64,000 nucleotides of DNA from Cupriavidus necator (GCF_013141915.1 NZ_SROX01000007.1:248001-312000); one strand, 5' to 3'. Shown: positions 40,452 through 51,795, numbered from the stretch's first letter. Numbers and translations: made by a program. Notes: a model not told the origin generated them from the sequence alone.

Positions 40452-42629
40452 TTGCAGCCCGCTTTCCGCCTGACCGGGGGTGCCATCGGCGCCGCCCTGC
40501 TGTTTGCCCAGCTCGCCGCCATGCCGGCCCACGCCGCGGAACCGGTTTCCGCCGCGCCTGCCGCCGCTCCCGCAGCCAATGCCGAAGCCACGCTGAACAC
40601 CGTCACCGTGGTTGGCAACTGGCTCGAAAACGCCAACGAGGCCAAGGTGCTGGAGCACCCCGGCGCGCGTACCATCGTCGACCGCGAAACCTTCGCCGAG
40701 GCCGGCGCCAACAATGTGCGCGAAGTGCTGCGCCGCATTCCGGGCGTGCAGGTGCAGGAGAACAACGGCACCGGCGGCAGCGATGTCTCGCTGAACGTGG
40801 GCGTGCGCGGGCTGGCCTCGCGGCTGTCGCCGCGCTCGACCATCCTGATGGACGGCATCCCGCTGGCGGTGGCGCCCTACGGCCAGCCGCAACTGTCGAT
40901 GGCGCCGCTGTCGCTGGGCAACCTCGAGACCATCGACGTGGTGCGCGGCGCGGGCTCCGTACGATACGGCCCGCAGAACGTGGGCGGCATCATCAACTTC
41001 GTGACGCGGCCGATCCCGCAGACCTTCGCCGCCGATGCCTCGATCGAGACCGATATCTACAGCCACGGTGGCAACGTCAAGACCAACCCGACGGCGTTCA
41101 TCGGCGGCACCAACGAGCAGGGGCTGGGCGGCGCGCTGCTGTACTCGGGCATCCACGGCAACGGCTATCGCGCCAGCAACGACCACGTCAATATCGACGA
41201 CCTGCTGCTCAAGGGCGCCTACCGGATCTCGAAGACCGACTCGCTGAGTGCCGCGTTCCACTACTACGAAGGCACCGCCGGCATGCCCGGCGGCCTGACG
41301 CCGGCGCAGTACGCCGCCGACCCGTTCCAGTCGGTGCGGCCCTTCGACAACTTCAGCGGACGACGCCACGACTTCAGCCTGAAGTACAGCCACAACGACG
41401 CCGACCGCAAGTTCGAGGTGCTGACGTACTACACCGACAGCTTCCGTGGCAGCAATATCGAGCAGGAAGGCACCGGCGCGCAGGCGGGGCGCCGCCGCCT
41501 GACCGCGGCACCGCGCAACTACCATACGTTCGCGGTCGAGCCGCGCTACTCGCAGCTGTTCCGCGGCGACAGCATGAGCCACGAGGTCAGCGTCGGCTAC
41601 CGCTTCCTGCGCGAAGCCAGCGACGAGCAGGCCGCGCGCACGGCCTACTACGTGCCCGGCTCGGTCGATGCCACCACGCTGGCGTCGCCGGTCTACCAGT
41701 GGCGCACCGGCGGCACCACGGCCAACGCGGTCTATATCGACGACACCATCAACGTCGGCAACTGGACCATCACGCCGGGCCTGCGCTACGAGTTCATCCG
41801 CTCGAACGTGACCGACCGCTTTACCAACGTGCGCCGCGACGTGTCGTCCGACGAACCGCTGCCGTCGCTGGCGGTGATGTACCACGTCAGCGACCAGTGG
41901 AAGCTGTTTGCCAACGCCGGCGTATCGTTCGGCCCGCTGCAGTATTTCCAGATCGCGCAGACCACCAACGGCCTGACCCCGGAAAAGGCCAAGACCTACG
42001 AGGTCGGCACGCACTTCAATGCCAATGGCTGGGGCGGCGAGCTGACCCTGTTCAACATCGACTTCGATGACGAACTGCAGCTGCGTGGCGGCACCGGCGG
42101 CGCGCCGGATGCGTGGACCAACCTGGGCGCCACCACCCACCGCGGCGTGGAATCGTCGCTGCGCTATGACTTCGGCGCGCTCGACAAGGCGCTGATGGGC
42201 CTGTCGGCCTACGCCACCTACACCTACACCGAAGCCACCTACAACCAGGGCAACTTCGCCGGGCGCGACCTGCCGTTCTATTCGCGCCATGTGGCCACGG
42301 TGGGCATGCGCTACGCACGCAACCGCTGGTCGCTCAATGTCGACGGCTTTGCGCAGTCGAAGCAGCATTCGCCGGGCGACCCGAGCACTTCGACCACCTA
42401 CCAGACCGCCGAAAGCGCCAATGGCGCGCTCGGCGATATCCCGGGCTATGCGCTGATGAACCTGCGCGTGGGCTATGACTTCGGCAAGGCCGCGCAGAAC
42501 CTGAAGCTGGCGGTCGGCGTGAAGAACGTGTTCGACCGCCGCTACTTCACGCGCTCCACCGACAACAACGCCGGCAAGTACGTGGGGATGCCGCGAACGT
42601 TCTACATCCAGGCGTCGCTGGCCTATTGA
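40452..42629 (+). CDS. TonB-dependent outer-membrane receptor (FecA-like)
   Basis: A 725-residue iron-chelate receptor. The signal peptide (MQPAFRLTGGAIGAALLFAQLAAMPAHA) is followed by a plug domain (TIVDRETFAEAGANNVREVLRRIPGVQVQE, then DVVRGAGSVRYGPQNVGGIINFVTR) and a 22-strand barrel ending VKNVFDRRYF...RTFYIQASLAY, the TonB-receptor C-terminal signature. TTG 40452 is the likely start: AGGA lies seven bases upstream, it directly opens the signal peptide, and it falls after the -10 box; no ATG does this. The plug region resembles FecA (ferric citrate). The Fur-like box supports iron control. No fecI/fecR genes are adjacent. Confidence 0.9.
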   Translation: MQPAFRLTGGAIGAALLFAQLAAMPAHAAEPVSAAPAAAPAANAEATLNTVTVVGNWLENANEAKVLEHPGARTIVDRETFAEAGANNVREVLRRIPGVQVQENNGTGGSDVSLNVGVRGLASRLSPRSTILMDGIPLAVAPYGQPQLSMAPLSLGNLETIDVVRGAGSVRYGPQNVGGIINFVTRPIPQTFAADASIETDIYSHGGNVKTNPTAFIGGTNEQGLGGALLYSGIHGNGYRASNDHVNIDDLLLKGAYRISKTDSLSAAFHYYEGTAGMPGGLTPAQYAADPFQSVRPFDNFSGRRHDFSLKYSHNDADRKFEVLTYYTDSFRGSNIEQEGTGAQAGRRRLTAAPRNYHTFAVEPRYSQLFRGDSMSHEVSVGYRFLREASDEQAARTAYYVPGSVDATTLASPVYQWRTGGTTANAVYIDDTINVGNWTITPGLRYEFIRSNVTDRFTNVRRDVSSDEPLPSLAVMYHVSDQWKLFANAGVSFGPLQYFQIAQTTNGLTPEKAKTYEVGTHFNANGWGGELTLFNIDFDDELQLRGGTGGAPDAWTNLGATTHRGVESSLRYDFGALDKALMGLSAYATYTYTEATYNQGNFAGRDLPFYSRHVATVGMRYARNRWSLNVDGFAQSKQHSPGDPSTSTTYQTAESANGALGDIPGYALMNLRVGYDFGKAAQNLKLAVGVKNVFDRRYFTRSTDNNAGKYVGMPRTFYIQASLAY

Positions 42630-42647
42630 CCGGCCAGCCCCCGCAAG

Positions 42648-42679
42648 CAAAACGGCTCGCCAAGGCGAGCCGTTTTGCT
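42648..42679. terminator. Bidirectional terminator between the TonB receptor and prfC
   Basis: A perfect 15-bp stem with a two-base loop: GCAAAACGGCTCGCC (42648-42662), AA, then its complement to 42679. The A/T ends give a T-run in both directions, so it serves the two convergent genes. Confidence 0.9.
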
Positions 42680-42698
42680 TTGCCGGCGCCGCGCGCGC

Positions 42699-44300
42699 TC
42701 AGACGATCTCGCGCGTCTCGAGGAACTGCAGCTCCGGGAAGCGCTCCTGCGTCAGGCGCAGGTTGACCATGCTCGGCGCCAGGTAGACATGGTCGCCGGC
42801 GCCGTCCAGCGCCACGTTATGCCCGGCCTTGGCGATCAACTTCTCGATCTCCGCCGGAGTGCCCTTGAGCCAGCGCGCGGTGGCGCATTCATGCGATTCG
42901 AAGATGGCGTCGACACCGTACTCGTGCTCGAGCCGGTGCGCCACCACGTCGAACTGCAGGATCCCCACCGCCCCCAGCACCAGGTCGTTGGACGCGAGCG
43001 GGCGGAACATCTGGGTGGCGCCCTCTTCCGCCAGTTGCTGCAAACCCTTCTGCAGCTGCTTGACCTTGAGCGGGTTGTTCAGGCGCGCGCGGCGGAAGAA
43101 TTCCGGCGCAAACGAAGGGATGCCGGTGAACTTGAGCGGCTCGCCCTCGGTGAAGACATCGCCCAGGCGGATGGTGCCGTGGTTGGGCACGCCAATGATG
43201 TCGCCGGCGTAGGCCTCTTCGGTGGTGTTGCGGTCCTGCGCCATGAAGGTGATGGCGTTGTTGATCGCCACGGTCTTGCCCGCCGAGACGTGCAGCAGCT
43301 TCATGCCGCGCTCGAAGCGGCCCGAGCACACGCGCACGAAGGCAATGCGGTCGCGGTGGCGCGGATCCATGTTGGCCTGGATCTTGAACACGAAGCCGGT
43401 GAACTTCGGCTCCTCCGGCTCGACCACGCGCGAATCCGTGTTGCGCGCCAGCGGCGGCGGCGACAGTTCGCACAGCGCATCCAGCAGCGACTGCACGCCG
43501 AAGTTGTTGATGGCCGAGCCAAAGTACACCGGAGTCTGCTTGCCGCTGAGGAAGGCCTGCTTGTCGAAGGTGTGCGAGGCCCCGCGCACCAGCTCGATCT
43601 CGATGCGCAGCTCTTCGGCCTGGCTGCCCAGGATGCGGTCCAGCTCCGGATTGTCCAGGCCGTCGAGAATCGCCGCCGTGCCCTTGTCGCCGTGCGGGTC
43701 GAACAGCTGCACCTTGTCGTCGATCAGGTGATACACGCCGCGGAAGGCCTTGCCCATGCCGATCGGCCACGTCATCGGCGCGCACTGGATCTGCAGCACG
43801 TCCTCGATTTCATCGAGCAGCTCGATCGGCGAGCGGCCTTCCCGGTCGAGCTTGTTGATAAAGGTGAGGATGGGGGTATCGCGCAGCCGGCAGACGTTCA
43901 GCAGCTTGATGGTCTGCGCTTCCACGCCGTTGACCGAGTCGATCACCATCACGGCCGAGTCCACCGCGGTCAACGTGCGGTAGGTGTCTTCGGAGAAGTC
44001 CTCGTGGCCCGGGGTATCGAGCAGATTGACGATGTTTTCCTGCGCCTTGCCATTCGCGCTCTCGCGGCGGTAGGGGAACTGCATCACCGACGACGTCACC
44101 GAAATGCCGCGCTGCTTTTCCAGCTCCATCCAGTCCGAGGTGGCGTGGCGGTCGGCCTTGCGCGCGCGCACTTCGCCCGCGACCTGGATCGCGCCGCCGA
44201 ACCACAGCAGCTTTTCGGTCAGGGTGGTCTTGCCCGCATCGGGGTGGGAGATGATGGCGAAGGTGCGTCGACGCGCAATTTCAGGAACGAGCGAGCTCAC
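42699..44300 (-). CDS. prfC: Peptide chain release factor 3
   Basis: A GTPase that removes RF1/RF2 from the ribosome after termination. The 533-residue protein has G1 SHPDAGKTT (18-26), the switch segment [13 protein letters not shown]3 DTPGHEDF and G4 NKLD, followed by the RF3 domains 2-3. GTG 44300 was chosen because [20 protein letters not shown] aligns with the family start and gives the usual length (E. coli 529); the longer ATG frame from 44444 adds 48 residues of no similarity. No Shine-Dalgarno is evident. Confidence 0.95.
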   Translation of the reverse strand: MSSLVPEIARRRTFAIISHPDAGKTTLTEKLLWFGGAIQVAGEVRARKADRHATSDWMELEKQRGISVTSSVMQFPYRRESANGKAQENIVNLLDTPGHEDFSEDTYRTLTAVDSAVMVIDSVNGVEAQTIKLLNVCRLRDTPILTFINKLDREGRSPIELLDEIEDVLQIQCAPMTWPIGMGKAFRGVYHLIDDKVQLFDPHGDKGTAAILDGLDNPELDRILGSQAEELRIEIELVRGASHTFDKQAFLSGKQTPVYFGSAINNFGVQSLLDALCELSPPPLARNTDSRVVEPEEPKFTGFVFKIQANMDPRHRDRIAFVRVCSGRFERGMKLLHVSAGKTVAINNAITFMAQDRNTTEEAYAGDIIGVPNHGTIRLGDVFTEGEPLKFTGIPSFAPEFFRRARLNNPLKVKQLQKGLQQLAEEGATQMFRPLASNDLVLGAVGILQFDVVAHRLEHEYGVDAIFESHECATARWLKGTPAEIEKLIAKAGHNVALDGAGDHVYLAPSMVNLRLTQERFPELQFLETREIV

Positions 44301-44486
44301 GGCAGCGGAGTTTGACTGGAAATAATGGGATGGCCCGGCGGTAGCCGGAGCGGGACCGGCAGCGCCGCGGGCGGCAACTGGGCCGGGCCCCGCAGGCACG
44401 CAAAGGGGAATGGGGCGGTATTTTACCGGTTTGGGCGCCACCACGGGATTTGTGCTGTCCCTGCCCTTTCGCTGTCGCCGCGCTGC

Positions 44487-45533
44487 TTATTCGGCCAGCT
44501 TGTCCGCCGGCTTGCCGCGCAGGCTGCCGAACTGCAGCGCATACTGGCGCGTCAGCTCGGCGCCAAAGAAGAATATTTGTGCCGAATAATATACCCACAG
44601 CATCAAGGCCACCACCGACCCGGCGGCGCCGTAGGATGACGCCACGGCGCTGTTGCCCAGGTAAAGTCCGATCAGCCGCTTGCCGATCGAGAACAGCAGC
44701 GCGGTGATGACCGCGCCCATGGTGACATCGCGCCAGGCGATGCGTGCATTGGGCAGCATCTTGAAGATCACCGCGAACAGCGCGGTCACCACCGCGAACG
44801 AAAACAGCGTGGAAATGACGTCGGCCACTGGCGCAAACCAGGACTGTGTCCACAACTGGCCCCAGATCCGCTCGACCACCGCCAGCGCCGCATTGACGAT
44901 CAGCGACACCAACAACATGAAGGCCAGCACCAGCACCAGGCTGAACGACAGCAAGCGCGTGCGCAGCAACTGGCGCCAGCCGGCGGTGTCGGGAACCGGC
45001 ACGTGCCAGATGTCATCGAGGCTGCCTTTCAGTTCGGCAAAGGCGCTGGTGGCGCCGACAAACAGGATGCCGGTCGCAATCAGCGCCGCCATGCGGCTGC
45101 CGCCGGCGCGGTGCGTGGCGGCGAGGATGCCCTGGATGGCGGCGGCGCCCTGGTCGCCGACCAGCCCTTCGAGCTGCGCGAAGATCTCGCCGCGGGCCGC
45201 CTCGGCGCCGAAGAACAAGCCGGCGATCGAGATCACCAATACCAGAATCGGCGCCAGCGAGAACAGCATGTAGAAGGACAGCGCCGCGCCCTTGCTGGCG
45301 GCACGGTGCGCGAACCACGAGGTGATGGCAGCGCCCACGACGCGCAGCGTGCGGGCGCCGGTGTGGCGGTCGGGCAGCCAGTGCGGGCGGTGCCGGCGCG
45401 GCGGCGGCACACCGTCGGCGGCGGACGAGGAGGAGGGTTCGGTCTTGTCAGTCACGGCCTGTTGCGGGGGCGATCCGGCGCGTGGACCGCGGTGGCTTGC
45501 GCCTGCCCGCGCGGCGGGCGCTGCGTTCATCAT
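44487..45533 (-). CDS. YihY/BrkB-family inner-membrane protein
   Basis: A 348-residue membrane protein of the YihY (formerly called RNase BN) family, with about six helices. Its signatures are AASKGAALSFYMLFSLAPILVLVISIAGLFFG, the central FRVLPNARI-like FKMLPNARIAWRDVTMGAVITALLF and SSYGAAGSVVALMLWVYYSAQIFFFGAELTRQYA. Function unknown; a transport role has been proposed for relatives. ATG 45533 was chosen among several close starts (45542, 45530). The N-terminal 50 residues are Pro/Ser-rich and cytoplasmic. Confidence 0.87.
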   Translation of the reverse strand: MMNAAPAARAGASHRGPRAGSPPQQAVTDKTEPSSSSAADGVPPPRRHRPHWLPDRHTGARTLRVVGAAITSWFAHRAASKGAALSFYMLFSLAPILVLVISIAGLFFGAEAARGEIFAQLEGLVGDQGAAAIQGILAATHRAGGSRMAALIATGILFVGATSAFAELKGSLDDIWHVPVPDTAGWRQLLRTRLLSFSLVLVLAFMLLVSLIVNAALAVVERIWGQLWTQSWFAPVADVISTLFSFAVVTALFAVIFKMLPNARIAWRDVTMGAVITALLFSIGKRLIGLYLGNSAVASSYGAAGSVVALMLWVYYSAQIFFFGAELTRQYALQFGSLRGKPADKLAE

Positions 45534-45658
45534 ACTGCGCATCGCGCGGCTTACCCAAGGCAGGCCTTGCGCGGCGCGCCGCGGGCGACCTGCTACAGTA
45601 AGACCAGGCATACCTGCCGGCGCATCCGTTGCCCGCGCGCCGGCGCAAGGAGGCACCC

Positions 45659-45856
45659 GTGACCTGCAACCTCCGTGCACGCCCGGCGGCCGTGCTGGCA
45701 ATCGTCGCCATGCTCGGCTGCGCCGGCTGCGAGCGCAGCCAGCCCGGCCCCAAGCCTATCTCCGGCACCGCATCGGGCGTCTTGCCCTCGGCAGCGCCTG
45801 CTGCCACGCCGTCCAGCCCCGCCAGTCCCTCGGGAACCGCGGGGCAGCCCCGCTGA
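45659..45856 (+). CDS. Small putative lipoprotein, 65 residues
   Basis: GTG 45659 follows a strong AAGGAGG site. The product MTCNLRARPAAVLAIVAMLGCAGCERSQPG has a basic start, a hydrophobic core and closely spaced cysteines (LGCAGC) like a lipobox, then a Pro/Ser/Ala-rich tail. The lipobox is not canonical (Met or Cys at -3), so lipidation is uncertain. No function can be assigned. It is divergent from yihY. Confidence 0.55.
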   Translation: MTCNLRARPAAVLAIVAMLGCAGCERSQPGPKPISGTASGVLPSAAPAATPSSPASPSGTAGQPR

Positions 45857-46287
45857 CCGTGCCCGCGCTGCGGCGCTCCGCGCGTACCCATTTCTGCGTG
45901 GCCACACCGCGCCGTCTTGCTGGCACGATGCACCGTCGTTACTTTCGTGCAGGACTGATATAAGGGCAGTTTCAATCGTGCAACGACCCGGGCGGCCGCT
46001 GCGCCACGCGCCGCGGGTGCGGCAAACCGCCGCCCAGTGCGCGCAAGCGGACGTCAGCGCCATGCCGGCACCGCCGCGGTGTTTGCGCACCGCGTTGCAG
46101 CGGCGAAACCGATTCGTCCAGCGCCGCGGCACGGCGGCGGCCGGAGGGCACGAAACGTCCCGCCAAGCCGCGTGGCACAAGCCTTTGCGGCCCTTGGCAC
46201 ACTTGTCGCTCTGCCTTTGCTGGGGCGCACGCGTGCATGCCTGCGCCAGTTCCGTCAAACCCGTCGTCGCGCGCTGGAGAACACCAT
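45857..46287. other. Non-coding gap with one origin-type repeat
   Basis: About 430 bases with no supported gene. The repeat at 45882 lies 26 bases after the small lipoprotein stop. TTGC-rich and GC-rich stretches follow without clear structure. Confidence 0.5.
45882..45898 (-). repeat. Outlying origin-type repeat
   Basis: GCGTACCCATTTCTGCG, one mismatch to the consensus, reverse orientation, intergenic. Confidence 0.82.
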
Positions 46288-46509
46288 ATGCGTCACCCGC
46301 CTTCCCGCATGACGGCGCGCCGGCGCGCATACCGGCTGGCCGGCCCGCCGCCGTCAGAGGTGGATCTGGTGTCGGCGCCGCTGCTGCCCTATCCGCGCGC
46401 GCGGATACAAGTCGCGCCTAGCGCGCACGGCATGGCTTGCGTGGCCACCCGCAGACCGGCGCAGGCCAGTCCGGCGTGCCGCCGCCATGTGGGCAAGCGG
46501 CGCGCCTGA
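46288..46509 (+). CDS. Possible small basic protein, 73 residues
   Basis: ATG 46288 has a GGAGA site ten bases upstream. The product (MRHPPSRMTARRRAYRLAGPPPSEVDLVSAPLLPYPRARIQ...) is rich in Arg and Pro, with no recognisable domain or membrane segment. Composition is close to that of random high-GC frames, so this may not be a gene. Confidence 0.25.
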   Translation: MRHPPSRMTARRRAYRLAGPPPSEVDLVSAPLLPYPRARIQVAPSAHGMACVATRRPAQASPACRRHVGKRRA

Positions 46510-46606
46510 CGGGCCGACACAACAAGCGGGCACGCGAGCCAGCGGGACCGCGCGGATTCGTGTTCCGTCCCCCGGCGGGCACTTTTTTTACAGGGAGATG
46601 CCCACC

Positions 46607-47005
46607 ATGAAAGCGGTAGTGCTTGCCACGGCGCTAGTGGCCTGCTCGGGCAGCGCAGCGGCGGCCAGCTACGCGTGGTTCGACCGCTCCGACGCGGCCG
46701 ACGCGAACAGCCACGCCGCGGTCAGCCATGATGTCTATGTGCGCGGCTTCGGCTGGGCCTGGAGCGAACTGCGGCTGGAGCCGGCCGCGGCGGACAGCGA
46801 AGCGCTGGCGCCGCCCGTGCGGCACGCAGGCGACAGCCAGCGCCGCCGGGACGTGGAGCCGTGGCATCGGCAGGACGCGCGTGAGCCGCCGCGGCGGACC
46901 CGCGGCAAGATCAGCATGAACCTCGCCACCGCGCCCGCGCAGGCGGCCGGCGGTGGGTTCGCGGGCGGGACGGGGGCCCCGGGGCCCCCGCGGGTGGTGC
47001 GCTGA
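46607..47005 (+). CDS. Putative secreted protein, 132 residues
   Basis: ATG 46607 lies after GGGAG and opens a signal peptide (MKAVVLATALVACSGSAAAA, then SYAWFDRSDAADANSHAAVSH). The rest is low-complexity, rich in Ala, Arg, Gly and Pro, with no known domain. A TTTTTTTA tract precedes the ribosome site. Not recognised; probably a small periplasmic protein. Confidence 0.5.
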   Translation: MKAVVLATALVACSGSAAAASYAWFDRSDAADANSHAAVSHDVYVRGFGWAWSELRLEPAAADSEALAPPVRHAGDSQRRRDVEPWHRQDAREPPRRTRGKISMNLATAPAQAAGGGFAGGTGAPGPPRVVR

Positions 47006-47125
47006 CGTGCCGGCCGGCACGGGGAAAGGCGGAACCGGCGAGCGGACGTCGCCGGTTCCCCTTTCCCGCTGGCGCCGGGCCCGGCCATGCGGCAAGCGGG
47101 CCGCGCGCCTGATTCCCCCTGTTCC

Positions 47126-48493
<1,368 letters not shown>

Positions 48494-48618
48494 CACGATC
48501 TCCCGGACGTTAGGCTTGTTCTTGGTGCCGGCACCCGTGGCCGCCGCAGCGGCGCGCGCCCGTGGCGGACGGTGGGGCTGAACTGGCTGCGGGCAAGGGC
48601 CCGCGGTCGACGTCGGTG

Positions 48619-49089
48619 TCACGAGCTGGACAGACTGCGGGTGCACTCATCAGGGGCGGCAAGGTAATCCGCGCCCGGCTGGAGCTGCTCGCGGATGCGC
48701 CGCCGCATGGCCTCCTTCTCGCGCATCAACTCCAGGCGAGGTGCCTGCGGCGACTGGCCGGAGTATTGATAGTAGAGTGTCTTGTAGGTCAGCTGGCTGA
48801 GGATCCATTCCTGCAGCAGCGTACGCTGGCGCGCCAGTTCCCCCTCGAGCAGCCGATGGCGACGCAGCAGGTTGGACACTGTCGCACGGGCGCTGTCACT
48901 GAGTTCGCTGTCTTCGGCAAGCAGGGCGTCGACCTCCGCGCTGACCGCGTCGCGCACGACCCGTTTGGCGGGCGCTTCGCCTGCGGCCTCCCCCACGGCA
49001 GCCCAGGCCGGACGCATTGATCGGATGGATCGGTTACTGGACTCCCTGACAGGCCCGATGGCGGGTCGCCGGATCTCTCCTGCGGTCAT
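48619..49089 (-). CDS. Hypothetical protein, 156 residues, helical
   Basis: Not recognised. It begins MTAGEIRRPAIGPVRES after a GGGGA-like site. Its centre is charged and helical (EVDALLAEDSELSDSARATVSNLLRRHRLLEGELARQRTLLQEWILSQLTYKTLYYQYSG), suggesting a coiled coil, with no export signal. It is 125 bases upstream of the sigma-54 activator on the same strand and may be co-transcribed with it. Confidence 0.65.
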   Translation of the reverse strand: MTAGEIRRPAIGPVRESSNRSIRSMRPAWAAVGEAAGEAPAKRVVRDAVSAEVDALLAEDSELSDSARATVSNLLRRHRLLEGELARQRTLLQEWILSQLTYKTLYYQYSGQSPQAPRLELMREKEAMRRRIREQLQPGADYLAAPDECTRSLSSS

Positions 49090-49513
49090 GATTATCCCCG
49101 TTGAACAACATCCCCCGGCACTGCACGTCTACGTTTACCACTTTTTCAGGCTTGGAATTTTCTTGTCTGCGTGGCGCGCATGTTGTCCGCACGCTCCCGG
49201 ATTGTGGACGGCGCCGTCATTGCTATTGACGGTCTCTGTCCCGCAAGCGCTGCCGCCCTGGCGCATTGCGCCGACGCGCTTTCGGCGTGGCTCCGGCACT
49301 CTGCCGCATACACCGGAGTCAAGAAGGGGCGCTTGCCGCGCCCCTCTTTGCCACGCCTATAGTTCAGTGCATTTGCGGCGGTTTGTCCAGCCCCGAGTGG
49401 GTGACTTACAGCCAATCTCATCCTTTGGTATGAGCCCTCGCGCACACACCCTCGAGCGCTGGCAGCGACACCCCGCAGCAGGCCCATGACGTCAATGCGG
49501 CGCAACCATACTA

Positions 49514-49530
49514 CGCAGAAACGGGTACGC
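49514..49530 (+). repeat. Origin-type repeat
   Basis: CGCAGAAACGGGTACGC, perfect consensus, forward, intergenic. Confidence 0.88.
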
Positions 49531-49596
49531 TCCGACACCCCACCGCGGCAGGGACATCAGCGCGCAGCAAGCCTGGATCTGCTGCCTCGGCCTGCA

Positions 49597-49613
49597 CGCA
49601 GAATCGGGTACGC
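49597..49613 (+). repeat. Origin-type repeat
   Basis: CGCAGAATCGGGTACGC, one mismatch, forward, intergenic. Confidence 0.86.
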
Positions 49614-49640
49614 CCCCCTGGCCGCGCCGGATCAACCGCG

Positions 49641-49657
49641 CGCAGAAACGGGTACGC
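49641..49657 (+). repeat. Origin-type repeat
   Basis: CGCAGAAACGGGTACGC, perfect consensus, forward; 44 bases from the previous copy start, a spacing also seen inside the origin cluster. Confidence 0.88.
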
Positions 49658-49696
49658 GGCAGCGTTGCGCGGACGGCGCTGCCTGTCGTCACGGCA

Positions 49697-49723
49697 ATAA
49701 AAAGGGCGGCCCCTGGGCCGCCC
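49697..49723 (-). terminator. Terminator of the purine permease gene
   Basis: GGGCGGCCC (49704-49712) and GGGCCGCCC (49715-49723) form a 9-bp stem. On the minus strand it is followed by TTTTTATTG. It lies 35 bases after the permease stop. Confidence 0.85.
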
Positions 49724-49757
49724 TGCTAGCGAGACTTGCCGTGATCCAGCGCGGCGG

Positions 49758-51122
49758 TCAGTGCCCTGGTAGGTAATAGAACTTGAAGATGAACACGGCG
49801 GCAATGACCCACACCATCACCGGCACGCTGCGTGCGCGCCCGGTCAGCAGCTTGAGCGCCGCATAGCTGATAAAGCCGAACGCCACGCCGTTGGCGACGG
49901 AATAGGTAAAGGGCATGCCGAGCGCCGTCATCACCGCGGGCACCACCTCGGTCACGTCGTTCCAGTCGATTTCCAGCAGTTCGCGCAACATCAGGCACGA
50001 CACATACAGCAGCGCCGGCGCGGTCGCATAGGCTGGCACCGTTCCCGCCAGCGGCGCGATAAACAGCGCCGCGAGAAACAGCACCGCCACCGTCACCGCG
50101 GTCAGGCCGGTGCGTCCGCCCGCCTGCACGCCCGAGGCGCTTTCGATGTACGCGGTGGTGGACGACGTGCCCAGGAACGAGCCCGCCATGATCGCAGTGC
50201 TGTCGGCCATCAGGGCCTTGTTGAGCCGGTCCATCTTGCCGGCTTTGAGCAGGCCCGCGCGGTTGGCCACGCCCATCAGCGTGCCGGTCGCGTCGAACAG
50301 CTCCACCAGGAAGAACACCAGCACCACGTTGATGATGCCGATCGACAGTGCCGCGGAGATATCGAGCTTGAACAACGTCGGGCTGAGCGACGGCGGCGCC
50401 GAAAAGACACCGTGGAAGGTGTTGCCGGCAAAGGCGAAACTCAGCAGCGTGGTCAGCAGGATGCCGATCAGAATGGCGCCCTTCACGCGCAGGTGGTCCA
50501 GCGCCACGATCACGAAGAAACCGATGATCGCCAGCACCGCCGAAGGCTGGTGCAGGTCACCGATGGTCACGAGCGTGGCCGGGCTCGCGGTGACGACGCC
50601 AGCGTTTTTCAGCGCAACGATGGCCAGGAACAAGCCGATGCCCGCGGTGATCGCCACGCGAATCGAATGCGGGATGCCCTTGACGATCATCTCGCGCACG
50701 CGGAACAGCGTCACCAGCAGGAACAGGCAGCCGGAGATGAAGACCGCGCCCAGCGCCGCTTCCCACGGGAAGCCCATGCCCTTGACCACGGTGTACGCGA
50801 AATACGCATTCAGGCCCATGCCAGGCGCCATTGCGATCGGATAGTTGGCGTAGAAGCCCATGATCAGCGTGCCGATCGCCGCGGCCACGCAGGTGGCGAC
50901 GAACACAGCGTCCTTGGGCATGCCCGCATCGCCGAGGATGGAGGGGTTGACGAAGATGATGTACGCCATCGTCAGGAACGTGGTGATGCCGGCCAGGATC
51001 TCGGTACGGACATCGGTATGGTGCTCGCGCAGCCTGAATACCCGCTCGATCAGTGACGGCGCGGCCTGGGGCGCGGCGGGAGTGGATGTGTCCGGCTTGG
51101 AAACGGGATCCGGCATCGACAT
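49758..51122 (-). CDS. NCS2-family purine permease (hypoxanthine/guanine or adenine)
   Basis: A 454-residue inner-membrane proton symporter with about 14 helices. It has AzgA/GhxP-type features: EILAGITTFLTMAYIIFVNPSILGDAGMP near the start, APGMGLNAYFAYTVV, LVELFDATGTLMGVANRAGL and SSTTAYIESASGVQAGGRTGLTAV. The family takes up adenine, guanine or hypoxanthine. ATG 51122 follows a GGAG site. It is divergent from the cold-shock gene, with 425 bases between them. No purine riboswitch was seen. Confidence 0.92.
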   Translation of the reverse strand: MSMPDPVSKPDTSTPAAPQAAPSLIERVFRLREHHTDVRTEILAGITTFLTMAYIIFVNPSILGDAGMPKDAVFVATCVAAAIGTLIMGFYANYPIAMAPGMGLNAYFAYTVVKGMGFPWEAALGAVFISGCLFLLVTLFRVREMIVKGIPHSIRVAITAGIGLFLAIVALKNAGVVTASPATLVTIGDLHQPSAVLAIIGFFVIVALDHLRVKGAILIGILLTTLLSFAFAGNTFHGVFSAPPSLSPTLFKLDISAALSIGIINVVLVFFLVELFDATGTLMGVANRAGLLKAGKMDRLNKALMADSTAIMAGSFLGTSSTTAYIESASGVQAGGRTGLTAVTVAVLFLAALFIAPLAGTVPAYATAPALLYVSCLMLRELLEIDWNDVTEVVPAVMTALGMPFTYSVANGVAFGFISYAALKLLTGRARSVPVMVWVIAAVFIFKFYYLPGH

Positions 51123-51547
51123 GAATGATCTCCTGGTGTCTTATCGTGTCCGCCGCGACCGGGGCCAGGGCCCGTCGATCAGTACAGGTGCCACGCGCTC
51201 CGGTCCGCCCGCGGCGCATGCCCCGATCGGCAAGCGTACTCTGTACCGGCCGGCCCCGGCGCCGTCACGGCGGGCACGAATCAGCAACATGCAAAAGGCG
51301 TGATGATCCCATGGCGCGCACGCGGCCGGCGAGCCCCGGGCGCCACGCGGCATGGGGCTGCCCCCATCTTGACGGTGGCCGCAATCCCCCGTATAAACCC
51401 GCCTAGATTCAAGCGACGAGGCAACAGTTCATTCGTTAGCCACCGTCTGGTACTTCGGTTGTCCATGGTGTCCTTTCCTTGAGTTCCCCGTGTCGGATGA
51501 CGTTTTCGTCATGCGATCTTTTCTGTCCTTTTTCTGGAAAGCAAATC
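51123..51547. other. Divergent region between the purine permease and cold-shock genes
   Basis: About 425 bases. The last 150 (from about 51400) are relatively AT-rich and probably hold the cold-shock promoter and a long 5' untranslated leader, which is usual for csp genes. The inverted repeat GATGACG-TTTT-CGTCATGC (51497-51514) sits in this leader. No origin-type repeat was found here. Confidence 0.5.
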
Positions 51548-51751
51548 ATGCAAACCGGTATCGTCAAGTGGTTCAACGACGCCAAGGGCTTCGGCTTCAT
51601 CAAGCCGGACGCGGGTGGTGACGACCTCTTCGCCCATTTCTCGGAAATCCGTGCTGACGGCTTCAAGTCGCTGCAGGAAAACCAGCGCGTGCAGTTCGAA
51701 GTCAAGAATGGCCCGAAGGGCCTGCAGGCCGCGAACATCACCCCGCTGTAA
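51548..51751 (+). CDS. Cold-shock protein (CspA family)
   Basis: A 67-residue single cold-shock domain that binds single-stranded RNA/DNA. Both RNP motifs are present: KGFGFI (RNP1) and DLFAHF (RNP2). It starts [21 protein letters not shown] long leader precedes it and a strong terminator follows 44 bases after the stop. Together with the gene at 54534 it brackets the origin and repA. Confidence 0.96.
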   Translation: MQTGIVKWFNDAKGFGFIKPDAGGDDLFAHFSEIRADGFKSLQENQRVQFEVKNGPKGLQAANITPL

Positions 51752-51795
51752 GCGTTGACCGCCCTGGCGCACCTGGTGTGCGCCGCGCAGCGTAA

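Larger units (their letters stand above)
49090..49757. other. Non-coding region with three origin-type repeats and two hairpins
   Basis: About 670 bases without a supported gene. It holds repeats at 49514, 49597 and 49641 (all forward), a hairpin GGGGCGC/GCGCCCC with TCTTT at 49326-49349, and the terminator of the purine permease gene. The repeat density rises here toward the origin. Confidence 0.65.

Noticed and set aside
51123..51547. Purine riboswitch for the NCS2 permease
   Set aside because: No conserved purine aptamer core was found in the permease leader, and such riboswitches are not expected in this group.
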